Of a DNA stretch of 23,854 nt, positions 16,520 through 23,724 are shown piece after piece. The stretch is taken from assembly GCA_031551765.1 (NCBI GenBank), contig JAVBNC010000031.1, positions 1-23,854 on the forward strand. The letters are read 5' to 3'. A program made the translations under genes and the position numbers. Position 1 is the stretch's first letter, and each line of letters starts with the position of its first letter. The stretch is from JAVBNC01 sp031551765. Its GTDB lineage: Bacteria; Desulfobacterota; Desulfovibrionia; Desulfovibrionales; Desulfovibrionaceae. The notes beneath the pieces were generated by a model, which was given only the letters and a program-made list of their open reading frames with translations, had not been told where the DNA came from and did not search any database.

Positions 16520-16735
16520 ATGCACAGCCTCGGCGCGCTGTTCGGCGCGTATCCCCCTATTTGGGTTCCTCTGGCGCTGGGTGCCGTGGGCGCGGCCTGC
16601 GTGCTTGCAGGGGGGGTGCTGCGGGGGCGCCTGCACCCCGGTCTGCGCTTGTTGGGGGCCTGCTTCTGCGTGACGGGCCTGGGCCTTATGAGCATAGGGC
16701 TGCTGTGCCTTTCCAGCCGCCTGGCCCCGGCCTGA
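16520..16735 (+). CDS. Small two-helix membrane protein, function unknown
   Basis: A 71-residue protein with two hydrophobic segments, about residues 11-34 and 42-68, separated by a short basic loop (RGRLHPGLR). That loop predicts both ends outside and the loop in the cytoplasm. An AAGGA ribosome site precedes the ATG, and the stop is 12 bases before ylxP, so it is packed like a real operon member. I do not recognise the family. Being a small membrane protein between infB and ylxP is unusual for this cluster. The possibility that it is not translated remains. Confidence 0.6.
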   Translation: MHSLGALFGAYPPIWVPLALGAVGAACVLAGGVLRGRLHPGLRLLGACFCVTGLGLMSIGLLCLSSRLAPA

Positions 16736-16747
16736 GCGGGAGAAGCC

Positions 16748-17038
16748 ATGCTGCTGGGGCTTTTGCGCGTGGAATACCGCCTGCACGGCAACACCTCCCT
16801 CAAGGACAAGCGCCGGGTGGCCAACAGCCTCAAGCAGAAGGTGCGCAACAAATTTAACGTGTCCATCGCGGAAACCGGCAGCGAGGACGACATGGACCGT
16901 CTTTCGCTCACCGTGGTCAGTGTAAGCAACGACGGCACTCACTTGCAAAGCCGCCTCACCAAGTGCCTGTCCATGATGGAAGCCGTATGCCACGAAGAAA
17001 TGGTATACAGCGACATGGAATTTATTACTCCAGACTAA
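16748..17038 (+). CDS. ylxP: YlxP family protein (DUF503)
   Basis: The 96-residue protein matches DUF503/YlxP in length and in sequence: LRVEYRLHGNTSLKDKRRVANSLK split over residues 6-29, then KFNVSIAE and ETGSEDD. YlxP proteins are small, predicted ferredoxin-fold proteins encoded beside infB and rbfA; their role is thought to lie in ribosome biogenesis but is not established. The ATG has GGGAGA upstream. In most genomes the next gene would be rbfA; here it is nrnA. Confidence 0.92.
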   Translation: MLLGLLRVEYRLHGNTSLKDKRRVANSLKQKVRNKFNVSIAETGSEDDMDRLSLTVVSVSNDGTHLQSRLTKCLSMMEAVCHEEMVYSDMEFITPD

Positions 17039-17053
17039 GACGTCTTTAGTTGG
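17030..17053 (+). promoter_or_regulatory. Imperfect hairpin spanning the ylxP stop and the nrnA leader
   Basis: CCAGACTAAGACGTC and the following TTTAGTTGG form an inverted repeat with one bulged base, ending 6 bases before the nrnA ATG. It could mask ribosome access to nrnA, which lacks a good Shine-Dalgarno site. It also marks the place where rbfA is missing. Confidence 0.35.
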
Positions 17054-17059
17054 CAAGAT

Positions 17060-18094
17060 ATGTCCACCTTCACCTCCTCCCATCCCCCGGCCCCGCTCAT
17101 TCAGGCCCTGCGCGACGCTTCCCGCGTGCTTATCGCCACGCATGAAAACCCGGACGGCGACGCCATAGGCTCCACGGCCGCCCTGGCACATCTTGCCCTG
17201 GCCCTGGGCAAGGACGTGCGGCTGTACTGCGTCACGGAGCCGCCCACGCAGCTTTCCTGGCTGCCCCTGCCCGCCCCGCTGGTTTCCTCTTTTGCCAGCC
17301 TGGACGGCTGGAGCCCGGACTGCCTCCTGGTGGCCGACTGCGGGGACGCGCACCGGGCCGGGCCGGAAATGGCCGCTTACTGCGCGGCCTGCGCGGGCAA
17401 CGGCGCTCTCCCGCCGGGCGCGCCCCCGGCCTGCCTTACGCTGAGCATAGACCACCACCTGGGCAACCCCGGTTTTGCCCGGCACAACTGGGTGGATCCC
17501 GGTTTTTGCGCCACCGGAGGCATGGTGGCGGAACTGGCGGCCAGCCTGGGCGTTCCTCTGGCCGGGGACCTGGGGGAGGCGCTGTACCTGGCCCTGGTTT
17601 CAGACACCGGCTCATTCAGCTTTTCCAACACCAACGCCCACGCCCTGTCCCTGGCGGCCGAAATCGTGCGAAGCGGCCTTTCCCCCGCCGATTTTACCTC
17701 CAAGTATGAAAACAACTGGTCCATAGCCCGCATGCACCTTTGGGGCGCGGCTATGAGCGAAGTGCGCATGGAGTGCGGCGGCAGCGTGGTGGTCAGCGTG
17801 GTGACCGGGGAACATCTGGAACGCTTTAACGCGCTGCCCACGGACCTGGAAAACTACGCCTCCTGGCTGCGGCGTCTGGAAGGCGTGCGGGTGGTGCTGT
17901 TCGCACGTCTGCGCGAAGAGGGCGGCAGCAAGATCAGCCTGCGCTCCATGGGCGACGTGGACGTGCGGGCCGTGGCCGCGCAGTTCGGCGGCGGCGGGCA
18001 CCGGGGCGCGGCAGGCATCACCATGCCCCAGGAACCGCACGAGGCCGCGCGCCGAGTGCTGGAAGCCGTGTGTCTCGCCCTGCAAGCTTGCTGA
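17060..18094 (+). CDS. nrnA: DHH/DHHA1 phosphoesterase, NrnA-like nanoRNase / pAp phosphatase
   Basis: The protein (344 residues) has the DHH motifs HENPDGDAIGS (28-38), VADCGD (91-96), the DHH triad (131-133) and SDTGSF (181-186). It ends with the DHHA1 glycine-rich motif FGGGGHRGAAG (309-319). NrnA-type enzymes degrade 2-5 nt RNAs and 3'-phosphoadenosine 5'-phosphate using two metal ions. All metal-binding residues appear intact. A stretch near residues 100-125 (AYCAACAGNG, PPGAPPA) is an Ala/Gly/Pro-rich insertion. It follows ylxP after 21 bases. pAp clearance would suit a sulfur-metabolising cell, although sulfate reduction itself does not make PAPS. Confidence 0.93.
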   Translation: MSTFTSSHPPAPLIQALRDASRVLIATHENPDGDAIGSTAALAHLALALGKDVRLYCVTEPPTQLSWLPLPAPLVSSFASLDGWSPDCLLVADCGDAHRAGPEMAAYCAACAGNGALPPGAPPACLTLSIDHHLGNPGFARHNWVDPGFCATGGMVAELAASLGVPLAGDLGEALYLALVSDTGSFSFSNTNAHALSLAAEIVRSGLSPADFTSKYENNWSIARMHLWGAAMSEVRMECGGSVVVSVVTGEHLERFNALPTDLENYASWLRRLEGVRVVLFARLREEGGSKISLRSMGDVDVRAVAAQFGGGGHRGAAGITMPQEPHEAARRVLEAVCLALQAC

Positions 18095-18143
18095 GTGTTT
18101 TCCGGGACTTCCCGGACCATTCTCCGTGCTGTTTCTAAGCGCC

Positions 18144-18171
18144 TTCACAAATTCCCATAAAAAACTATACT
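18144..18171 (+). promoter_or_regulatory. Candidate sigma-70 promoter for pagP
   Basis: TTCACA (18144-18149) and TATACT (18166-18171) are separated by 16 bases, with a predicted start near 18178 and a leader of about 113 bases. The spacer and flanks are AT-rich compared with the surroundings. Confidence 0.5.
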
Positions 18172-18179
18172 TGGTATAG
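18165..18179. promoter_or_regulatory. Palindrome CTATAC-TTG-GTATAG over the pagP -10 box
   Basis: A perfect 6-3-6 inverted repeat overlaps the candidate -10 element, where a repressor operator would act. No known regulator motif was recognised. Confidence 0.4.
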
Positions 18180-18290
18180 AACCAGGCTTGTTCCGCCATC
18201 AGAACACGTTTTTTCCCTTATGGGCGTATGCCCGGCGCGGAAAAAAGCCCTCTTGCATGTGCACCACCTGCAGCGGAGGGAAATACCCGT

Positions 18291-18989
18291 ATGAAACGCA
18301 CCCCATTTCGCCCGCGCAACAGCGCGATTGCGGCGGCGCGCGGCACTGCCGGCGCGCTGTCGCGTCTCTGCCTTATAGTTTTGCTTATCCTTTTGGCTTG
18401 CGGCATGCCGCATCCCGCCCTGGCGCAGGATGATTCCTGGCAAACGGCGCAAAACGCCCTGTTCCCGGAAGCGACGCCGCCGGAACCCGCCGCCCCGCGG
18501 GAAGAGGGCATTCTGCCGCGCTTCGGCCGCCGTCTGTCCCAGGTTTGGCATTCCTCGGTCTGGGACCTGTATTTGCCGTTTTACATGTGGCACAACCGCC
18601 TGATGTACGATGACGACCACATCCGCCGCTACAACGAAACCCCCTGGGGCGGGGGCCTGGGCAAGTCCTTTATGGATGAGGACGGCGACCGGCATTTTCT
18701 CTACGCCATGAGCTTTCAGGATTCGCACAACAGGTTCGAGCCCATCATAGGCTACGCTTTCCAGAAAAACTGGCGGCTGGACGAAAAGGGCGACTGGCGC
18801 GCGGGCCTGGGCTACACCATGGCCATTACCGCCCGCGAGCAATACGATTATATCCCCCTGCCTTTGATCCTGCCCCTGGCCGGGCTGGAATACAAGCGGC
18901 TCGCCGTGCAGGGAACCTATATCCCCGGCACCCGCAACAACGGCAACGTGCTTTTTCTCTGGGCCCGCTGGCAGTTGACCGCTGACTGA
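18291..18989 (+). CDS. pagP: Lipid A palmitoyltransferase PagP family
   Basis: PagP is an outer-membrane beta-barrel acyltransferase that moves an acyl chain from phospholipid to lipid A. From the ATG at 18291 (GGAGGG upstream) the 232-residue protein has a signal peptide ending near ALA (45). The PagP barrel follows: WDLYLPFYMWHNR (91-103), YNETPWGGG (114-122), LYAMSFQDS (137-145), YIPLPLILPLA (187-197), TYIPGTRNNGNV (209-220). The residues matching catalytic H33, D76 and S77 of the E. coli enzyme are H101, D144 and S145, at identical spacing. The residue matching E. coli Gly88, the floor of the acyl-chain ruler, is Ala156. Its place between nrnA and truB is unusual. Confidence 0.95.
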   Translation: MKRTPFRPRNSAIAAARGTAGALSRLCLIVLLILLACGMPHPALAQDDSWQTAQNALFPEATPPEPAAPREEGILPRFGRRLSQVWHSSVWDLYLPFYMWHNRLMYDDDHIRRYNETPWGGGLGKSFMDEDGDRHFLYAMSFQDSHNRFEPIIGYAFQKNWRLDEKGDWRAGLGYTMAITAREQYDYIPLPLILPLAGLEYKRLAVQGTYIPGTRNNGNVLFLWARWQLTAD

Positions 18990-19092
18990 CGCGCCAACGG
19001 CGCCGCATGAAAAAATATCGCCGCGCCCGCGCCGTATCCCGGCAAATAGCTGGACAGATTCCCGCGTTTCAGCGTATGAGCAACAGTTCCGT

Positions 19093-20025
19093 ATGCATGA
19101 TGCCAGCCCTATCCCCTCGCAGCAGGACGGCGTCCTGGTGCTCGACAAGCCCAGGGGGCCGACCTCGGCCGCCTGTATCGCCGCCATCAAGCGGCGTTTG
19201 GGGCAGAAAAAGATAGGGCACGCGGGCACGCTGGACCCCATGGCTTCCGGCGTGCTGCTGGTGCTGCTGGGCCAGGCCACCAAGCTTTCCGGGCACCTTA
19301 TGGCGGACGGGGAAAAAGTCTACGCGGCCACCGTGCTGCTGGGCCAGACCACGGACACCTGGGATGCGGAAGGCGCGGTAACGGGTAACGCCGACCCTTC
19401 CTTTGTCACCCAGGCCATGCTACAAAAAGCCATTGCCGCCTTTATCGGCGACACGGAACAGGAAGTTCCCCCCTATTCCGCGGCCAAGCACGAGGGCAAA
19501 CCCCTCTACGCCCTGGCCCGCAAGGGGCTTGAAACGCCGGTCAAAACAAGGACCGTGCATATTTCCCGCGCGGAGCTTGAATGGGTCAGGCTCCCGCATT
19601 TTCGCTTCCGGGTGTCATGCGGTTCCGGCACCTATATACGGTCCCTGGCCCACAGCTTGGGGATTCGATTCGGGTGCGGCGCCGTTCTGACGGAACTGAC
19701 CCGGGAGCACAGTCACCCCTTCGGCCTTGACGCGGCCCACGACCTTGAAGAGGTCCTGGCCCGGCCGGAGAGCTTTGCCCGACGCGTCGTGCGGCTTACC
19801 GACGCCTTGCCCGAATGGCCCCGTCTGCGCCTGAGCGCGGAACAGGAAGCCATGGTGCGCAACGGCGCCATGCTGCCCCACGATGCCGTGGAGCAAGGCG
19901 CGCCGCTGGACATGGGCGCGCGGGTCTTTTTGCTGGGCCCCACGGGTTTGCCCGTGGCGCTGGCCGAAAAGACCGCCCCTGCCGGGAAACCGGTTTGGGC
20001 CGTGATGCGGGGACTGTGGAACTAG
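19093..20025 (+). CDS. truB: tRNA pseudouridine-55 synthase TruB
   Basis: TruB makes pseudouridine 55 in the T-loop of tRNAs. The 310-residue protein begins near the family start (GVLVLDKPRGPTS, 13-25) and has the catalytic motif GHAGTLDPMASG with Asp48. Later family segments are VYAATVLLGQTTDTWD, PPYSAAKHEGKPLY and SCGSGTYIRSLAHSLG. The C-terminal extension (about 240-310) ends VWAVMRGLWN. No good ribosome site precedes the ATG at 19093, and the gap from pagP is about 100 bases without a clear promoter, so the start and its translation signal are less certain than the identity. Confidence 0.95.
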   Translation: MHDASPIPSQQDGVLVLDKPRGPTSAACIAAIKRRLGQKKIGHAGTLDPMASGVLLVLLGQATKLSGHLMADGEKVYAATVLLGQTTDTWDAEGAVTGNADPSFVTQAMLQKAIAAFIGDTEQEVPPYSAAKHEGKPLYALARKGLETPVKTRTVHISRAELEWVRLPHFRFRVSCGSGTYIRSLAHSLGIRFGCGAVLTELTREHSHPFGLDAAHDLEEVLARPESFARRVVRLTDALPEWPRLRLSAEQEAMVRNGAMLPHDAVEQGAPLDMGARVFLLGPTGLPVALAEKTAPAGKPVWAVMRGLWN

Positions 20026-20042
20026 GCATACCTTGTGTATGC
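20026..20042 (+). promoter_or_regulatory. Small inverted repeat just upstream of the rpsO ribosome site
   Basis: GCATAC and GTATGC flank a 5-base loop immediately before the GGAGG of rpsO. S15 represses its own mRNA in several bacteria through leader structures of different folds, so a role is possible but unproven. Confidence 0.3.
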
Positions 20043-20062
20043 GTAACCTGGAGGATAGCGCT

Positions 20063-20332
20063 GTGGTTATGGATGGCGAACAGAAAAAATCGGTTATTAC
20101 CGCCCACGCCAAACATGAAGGGGATACCGGTTCCCCGGAGGTGCAAGTGGCCCTGCTCACGGCCCGCATCGAATACTTAACCGAGCATTTCAAGTCCCAT
20201 AAAAAGGACTTCCACTCCCGCCAGGGCCTGCTGAAACTGGTGGGCAAGCGCCGGAACCTGCTTGGCTATCTGCGTAAAACAGATGTGCAGCGCTACCGGG
20301 CGCTCATCGAAAAGCTGGGTCTGCGCAAGTAA
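20063..20332 (+). CDS. rpsO: 30S ribosomal protein S15
   Basis: S15 binds 16S rRNA early in 30S assembly. The family core is clear: DTGSPEVQVALLTARI, HKKDFHSRQGLL and RNLLGYLRKTD, ending YRALIEKLGLRK. I chose the GTG start at 20063 because GGAGG lies 8 bases upstream and it gives 89 residues, the standard S15 length. An ATG at 20033 in the same frame would add ten non-family residues, and the ATG at 20069 is a weaker alternative. It precedes pnp as in many bacteria. Confidence 0.97.
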   Translation: MVMDGEQKKSVITAHAKHEGDTGSPEVQVALLTARIEYLTEHFKSHKKDFHSRQGLLKLVGKRRNLLGYLRKTDVQRYRALIEKLGLRK

Positions 20333-20344
20333 CACGGCTTTGTA

Positions 20345-20386
20345 CACCGGGGGCGGGACTTGTATCCCGCCCCCTGGTGCTTTTTT
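20345..20386 (+). terminator. Intrinsic terminator between rpsO and pnp
   Basis: CACCGGGGGCGGGA pairs with TCCCGCCCCCTGGTG (one bulged T) around a 6-base loop, followed by C and six T (20381-20386). This is a strong terminator or partial attenuator. The same arrangement, a terminator between rpsO and pnp, is known in E. coli. Confidence 0.85.
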
Positions 20387-20390
20387 CACT

Positions 20391-20406
20391 GGCGGGTTTT
20401 CCCGCC
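20391..20406 (+). promoter_or_regulatory. Second hairpin in the pnp leader
   Basis: GGCGGG-TTTT-CCCGCC is a perfect 6-bp stem directly after the rpsO terminator. In E. coli, RNase III cleavage of pnp leader stems starts PNPase autoregulation; this stem is short for RNase III alone, so the parallel is tentative. Confidence 0.4.
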
Positions 20407-20485
20407 GCAACCACGCAAGGGGGGTCCGGGCAAAGGGCCGTCAACACGGTATTTTTCCCGGAATCCCCTTCAGAGGATCAGAGTT

Positions 20486-22693
20486 ATGAGTATGTTTCCC
20501 GCAACGCGCGTCACCGGAACGGTAGGCGGCAAAGAGTTCATTCTGGAAACGGGGCGCATGGCCAACCAGGCCGACGGCGCGGTTTGGGTTCAGGTGGGCG
20601 GCACCGTGGTGCTGGTCACGGCCTGCTCCCAGCCGCTGGCCATGGACAAGGGATTTTTCCCGCTCACCGTGGAATATTCCGAGCGCATGTACGCCGCCGG
20701 CCGCATTCCCGGCAGCTTCTTCCGCCGCGAAATTGGCCGCCCTTCCGAGCGCGAAACCCTGGTTTCCCGCCTTATCGACCGGCCGGTGCGCCCGCTCTTC
20801 CCCAAAGCCTTCCGTGACGAAGTGCAGGTGCTGGCCAGCGTCATTTCCGCGGACCAGGAAAACGAATCCGACGTGCTGGCGCTTACCGGCGCATCCGCCG
20901 CGCTGCACATCTCTTCCATTCCCTACGCGGAGCCCGTGGCCGGGGGCCGTATCGGCCGCGTGGGCGGCGAATTCGTGCTCAACCCCACCATCAAGGAACT
21001 GGAAGCCAGCGACCTGAACATCATTTTCGCCGCGTCCGCCAGCGCCGTGGTCATGGTGGAAGGCGAAGCCAAGTTCCTGCCGGAAGACGTGGTCACTGCC
21101 GCGCTCAACTGGGGCCACCAGCAAATCCAGCCGCTGATCAAGGCCCAGGAAGAACTGCGCGCCAAGGCGGGCAAGGAAAAGATGGCCCTGGCCGAATGCC
21201 CGGACTACAGCCCGCTGAAAGAATTCCTGAACGACGCCCTCAAGGCGGACCTGGAAGCGGCCCTGACCATTCCCGGAAAAATGGAGCGCAAGGACGCCCG
21301 CAAGGCCGTCAAAGTCAAAGCCATGGAGCTTCTGGCCACTTCCGCCTACAAAGATGACGCGGCCGCCCTGGCCGCCGCGCCGGATGTGCTGGGCGAGCTG
21401 GAAAAGACCTTCATGCGCCGCCGCATCAAGGAAAAAGGCGTGCGCCTGGACGGCCGGGACAGCAAAACCGTGCGGCCCATCCTTATCGACACCACCGTGC
21501 TGCCCCGGGCGCACGGCTCCTCCCTGTTCGCGCGCGGGGAAACCAAGTCCCTGGTGGTCGCCACCCTGGGCAGTTCCACGGACGAGCAGCGCGTGGATTC
21601 CCTTACCGGCGACGTGACCAAGAAATTCATGCTGCACTATAACTTCGCGCCCTACTGCGTGGGCGAAGTCAAGCCCGTGCGCGTCTCCCGCCGCGAAATC
21701 GGCCACGGCGCGCTGGCGGAAAAGGCCCTGCGGCCCATTCTGCCCGCCAACGGCGAATTCCCCTTCACCATCCGCATCGTGGCGGAAACCATGGAATCCA
21801 ACGGCTCTTCCAGCATGGCCGCCGTGTGCGGCGGGTGCCTCGCGCTCATGGACGCGGGCGTGCCCATCAGCGCGCCCGTGGCCGGCATAGCCATGGGCCT
21901 GATCAAGGAAGACGACGAGTTCGTGGTGCTCACGGACATCCTGGGTGACGAAGACGCCTTGGGCGACATGGACTTCAAGATCGCTGGCACGGCCGAAGGC
22001 ATTACCGCCGTCCAGATGGACATCAAGGTCACCGGCATTTCCACGGAAGTGATGAGCCGGGCCATGCTCCAGGCCAGGGAAGCCCGCCTGCATGTGCTGG
22101 CGGAAATGAAAAAAGCCCTGCCCGAAACCCGGAGCGAGCTTTCCAAGTACGCGCCGCAGCATTGCGAAGTCATGGTCAACCCGGACATCATCCGCCTGAT
22201 CATCGGACCCGGCGGCAAGAACATCAAGCAGATCACCGCTGAAACCGGCGCTTCCGTGGATATCGAAGATTCCGGCCGCGTGGCCATTTTCGCCCCCACC
22301 CTGGAAGCCATGGAACGGGCCAAGGAAATGGTGCTCTATTACGACCAGCGCGCCGAACTGGGCAAAAACTACGTGGGCAAGGTCCGCAAGGTGCTGGAAA
22401 TCGGTGCTATCGTGGAAATTCTGCCCAACCTGGAAGCCCTGGTGCACATCTCCCAGCTGGATACCGGCCGGGTGGAACAGGCCGGCGACATCGCCCGCCT
22501 GGGCGAGGAAATGACCGTCAAGGTCATTGAAATCAACGGCGACCGCATTCGCGCCTCCCGTAAAGCCGTGCTTCTGGAAGCGCAGGGCACGCCCTGGAAG
22601 CCTGAAGATACGGCTCGTCCGCCGCGCCCCCCGCGCGAAGGCGGGCGGGATGACCGCCGAGATGATCGCAGAGGTGGCCGGCCGCGACGCTAA
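20486..22693 (+). CDS. pnp: Polynucleotide phosphorylase (PNPase)
   Basis: PNPase is the phosphorolytic 3'-5' exoribonuclease of RNA turnover. From the ATG at 20486 (AGAGGA upstream) the protein has 735 residues: first RNase PH domain, linking helical domain, second RNase PH domain with the active-site segment DILGDEDALGDMDFK (around 485-500), a KH domain with GPGG (574-577), and an S1 domain (about 627-695). The last 35 residues are Arg/Asp/Pro-rich, a flexible tail that may bind RNA or partner proteins. The longer open frame from 20360 reads through the terminator region and is not part of the protein. Confidence 0.98.
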   Translation: MSMFPATRVTGTVGGKEFILETGRMANQADGAVWVQVGGTVVLVTACSQPLAMDKGFFPLTVEYSERMYAAGRIPGSFFRREIGRPSERETLVSRLIDRPVRPLFPKAFRDEVQVLASVISADQENESDVLALTGASAALHISSIPYAEPVAGGRIGRVGGEFVLNPTIKELEASDLNIIFAASASAVVMVEGEAKFLPEDVVTAALNWGHQQIQPLIKAQEELRAKAGKEKMALAECPDYSPLKEFLNDALKADLEAALTIPGKMERKDARKAVKVKAMELLATSAYKDDAAALAAAPDVLGELEKTFMRRRIKEKGVRLDGRDSKTVRPILIDTTVLPRAHGSSLFARGETKSLVVATLGSSTDEQRVDSLTGDVTKKFMLHYNFAPYCVGEVKPVRVSRREIGHGALAEKALRPILPANGEFPFTIRIVAETMESNGSSSMAAVCGGCLALMDAGVPISAPVAGIAMGLIKEDDEFVVLTDILGDEDALGDMDFKIAGTAEGITAVQMDIKVTGISTEVMSRAMLQAREARLHVLAEMKKALPETRSELSKYAPQHCEVMVNPDIIRLIIGPGGKNIKQITAETGASVDIEDSGRVAIFAPTLEAMERAKEMVLYYDQRAELGKNYVGKVRKVLEIGAIVEILPNLEALVHISQLDTGRVEQAGDIARLGEEMTVKVIEINGDRIRASRKAVLLEAQGTPWKPEDTARPPRPPREGGRDDRRDDRRGGRPRR

Positions 22694-22731
22694 GCATCCG
22701 CTGCCAGCCTGGGCTGAGTCGGTCAAAACCG

Positions 22732-22763
22732 AACGGGGTTGACTTGTATAAGTCAACCCCGTT
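22732..22763. terminator. Bidirectional terminator between pnp and the convergent glycosyltransferase gene
   Basis: A perfect 14-bp stem, AACGGGGTTGACTT and its complement, encloses a GTAT loop and is followed by TTTT on the plus strand. On the minus strand the right arm begins directly at the end of the glycosyltransferase stop codon, and the exit side reads CGGTTTT. It should stop both converging transcripts. Confidence 0.85.
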
Positions 22764-23519
22764 TTACTTGGCGTCTAGTGTGGAAGAATTCGCTGGCGGA
22801 CTGCTTTCCTTGATCGTTGGGCAGACATAACGCTTCTGCATCCAGCGCACGGCGAAGAGGTCAAAAAAGGCTTTCCAGGCTCGCCCCCAGGTGCGGTATT
22901 TCGAACTGCCGTGCTGCCTGGAGCGATGGCGTACCGGCACCTCTTTTACTTTGCCCCCTTGCATAAGCACCAGGGCGGGTAAAAACCGGTGCATCCCCTT
23001 GAACATCGGTATCTTTCTGGCGACCTCGCCCCGCAGCACCTTCAGTGAGCAACCGGTATCCTGCATGCCATCACGCGTGAACAGCCGGCGCACGGCATTG
23101 CCCAGGCGGGAGGCCAGGCGTTTTCCCAACTTGTCTTGCCGATCCGCCCGGCGCCCATTAACCAGATCGTAACCTTCAGCATAAATCGCCAGCAAGACCG
23201 GGATATCGGCCGGCACATTTTGCAGATCCGCATCCAACGTCACAAAAATATCGCCGCGCGCCTGGGCGAAGCCGGCTTGCAAGGCGGACGATTGCCCGGC
23301 ATTCGCGGCAAACGATAAAAAGCGCACCCGCGCGTCTTGCTCGGCCAGAGCCTTGATTCTTTCCAGGCTCCGGTCAACGCTCCCATCATCCACCAAAACA
23401 AATTCCCAGAGTTGGTCCAGCCCCGCCAAAGCGGCCGCGACTTCGGCATACAACGGGGCAATATTGTCTTCTTCATTGAAGACCGGGGCGATTACAGAAA
23501 TAAGACCAGCCTCAGGCAT
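22764..23519 (-). CDS. Family 2 glycosyltransferase, dolichyl/undecaprenyl-phosphate sugar transferase type
   Basis: The 251-residue protein is a GT-A fold glycosyltransferase: SVIAPVFNEEDNI (8-20), VDDGS (43-47), TLDADLQN (94-101), the acceptor-side motif DTGCSLKVLR (154-163) and RHRSRQHGSSKY (197-208). These resemble the DPM1/ArnC/GtrB group, which transfer a sugar from a nucleotide donor to a polyprenyl phosphate. Unlike GtrB or ArnC it has no clear C-terminal transmembrane pair, so it is probably cytosolic or peripheral. The ATG at 23519 matches the family start and overlaps by 8 bases the end of an hsp20-like fragment. Sugar specificity cannot be told; lipid A or surface polysaccharide modification is possible. 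Confidence 0.88.
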   Translation of the reverse strand: MPEAGLISVIAPVFNEEDNIAPLYAEVAAALAGLDQLWEFVLVDDGSVDRSLERIKALAEQDARVRFLSFAANAGQSSALQAGFAQARGDIFVTLDADLQNVPADIPVLLAIYAEGYDLVNGRRADRQDKLGKRLASRLGNAVRRLFTRDGMQDTGCSLKVLRGEVARKIPMFKGMHRFLPALVLMQGGKVKEVPVRHRSRQHGSSKYRTWGRAWKAFFDLFAVRWMQKRYVCPTIKESSPPANSSTLDAK

Positions 23520-23724
23520 GACGCACTTGCCCTTGTTTGCCGATTTCAATATGCAGAACGCCATCTTCCATGGCCGCCTGTATATTTTCCGGGTCGGCTT
23601 CCGCCGGCAGTCTGTATTCCCAATGAAAAGCCAGTTGCCCGAATTCATCCACCAGCACGCGCCCATTGCGCTGCGTGAGCTGAAAAAAGCTGTCGCCTAC
23701 GGTTTGACAACGACACCCGAGCTT
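23512..23724 (-). pseudogene. C-terminal remnant of a small heat-shock protein (Hsp20/alpha-crystallin)
   Basis: An open minus-strand frame of 70 codons ends ...EYRLPAEADPENIQ and AAMEDGVLHIEIGKQG. This matches the end of the alpha-crystallin domain, where RxFxLPExVDxxKIxA is followed by xxxDGVLxxxIPK. The recognisable part covers about 23512-23655; beyond that the frame has no Hsp20 likeness and is closed by a TGA at 23725-23727, so the N-terminal arm and most of the domain are missing. Its stop overlaps the glycosyltransferase start by 8 bases, suggesting the two were once an operon with coupled translation. Confidence 0.65.

Noticed and set aside
18101..18116. Inverted repeat after nrnA as an intrinsic terminator
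   Set aside because: The TCCGGGA/TCCCGGA stem is short and no T-run follows.
18165..19283. Minus-strand open frame opposite pagP and the start of truB
   Set aside because: pagP has an intact catalytic set and all barrel motifs on the plus strand; the antisense frame shows none.
20441..22756. Minus-strand open frame of 771 codons opposite pnp
   Set aside because: Antisense to an intact PNPase; no domain, and His/Gly-rich composition typical of shadow frames.
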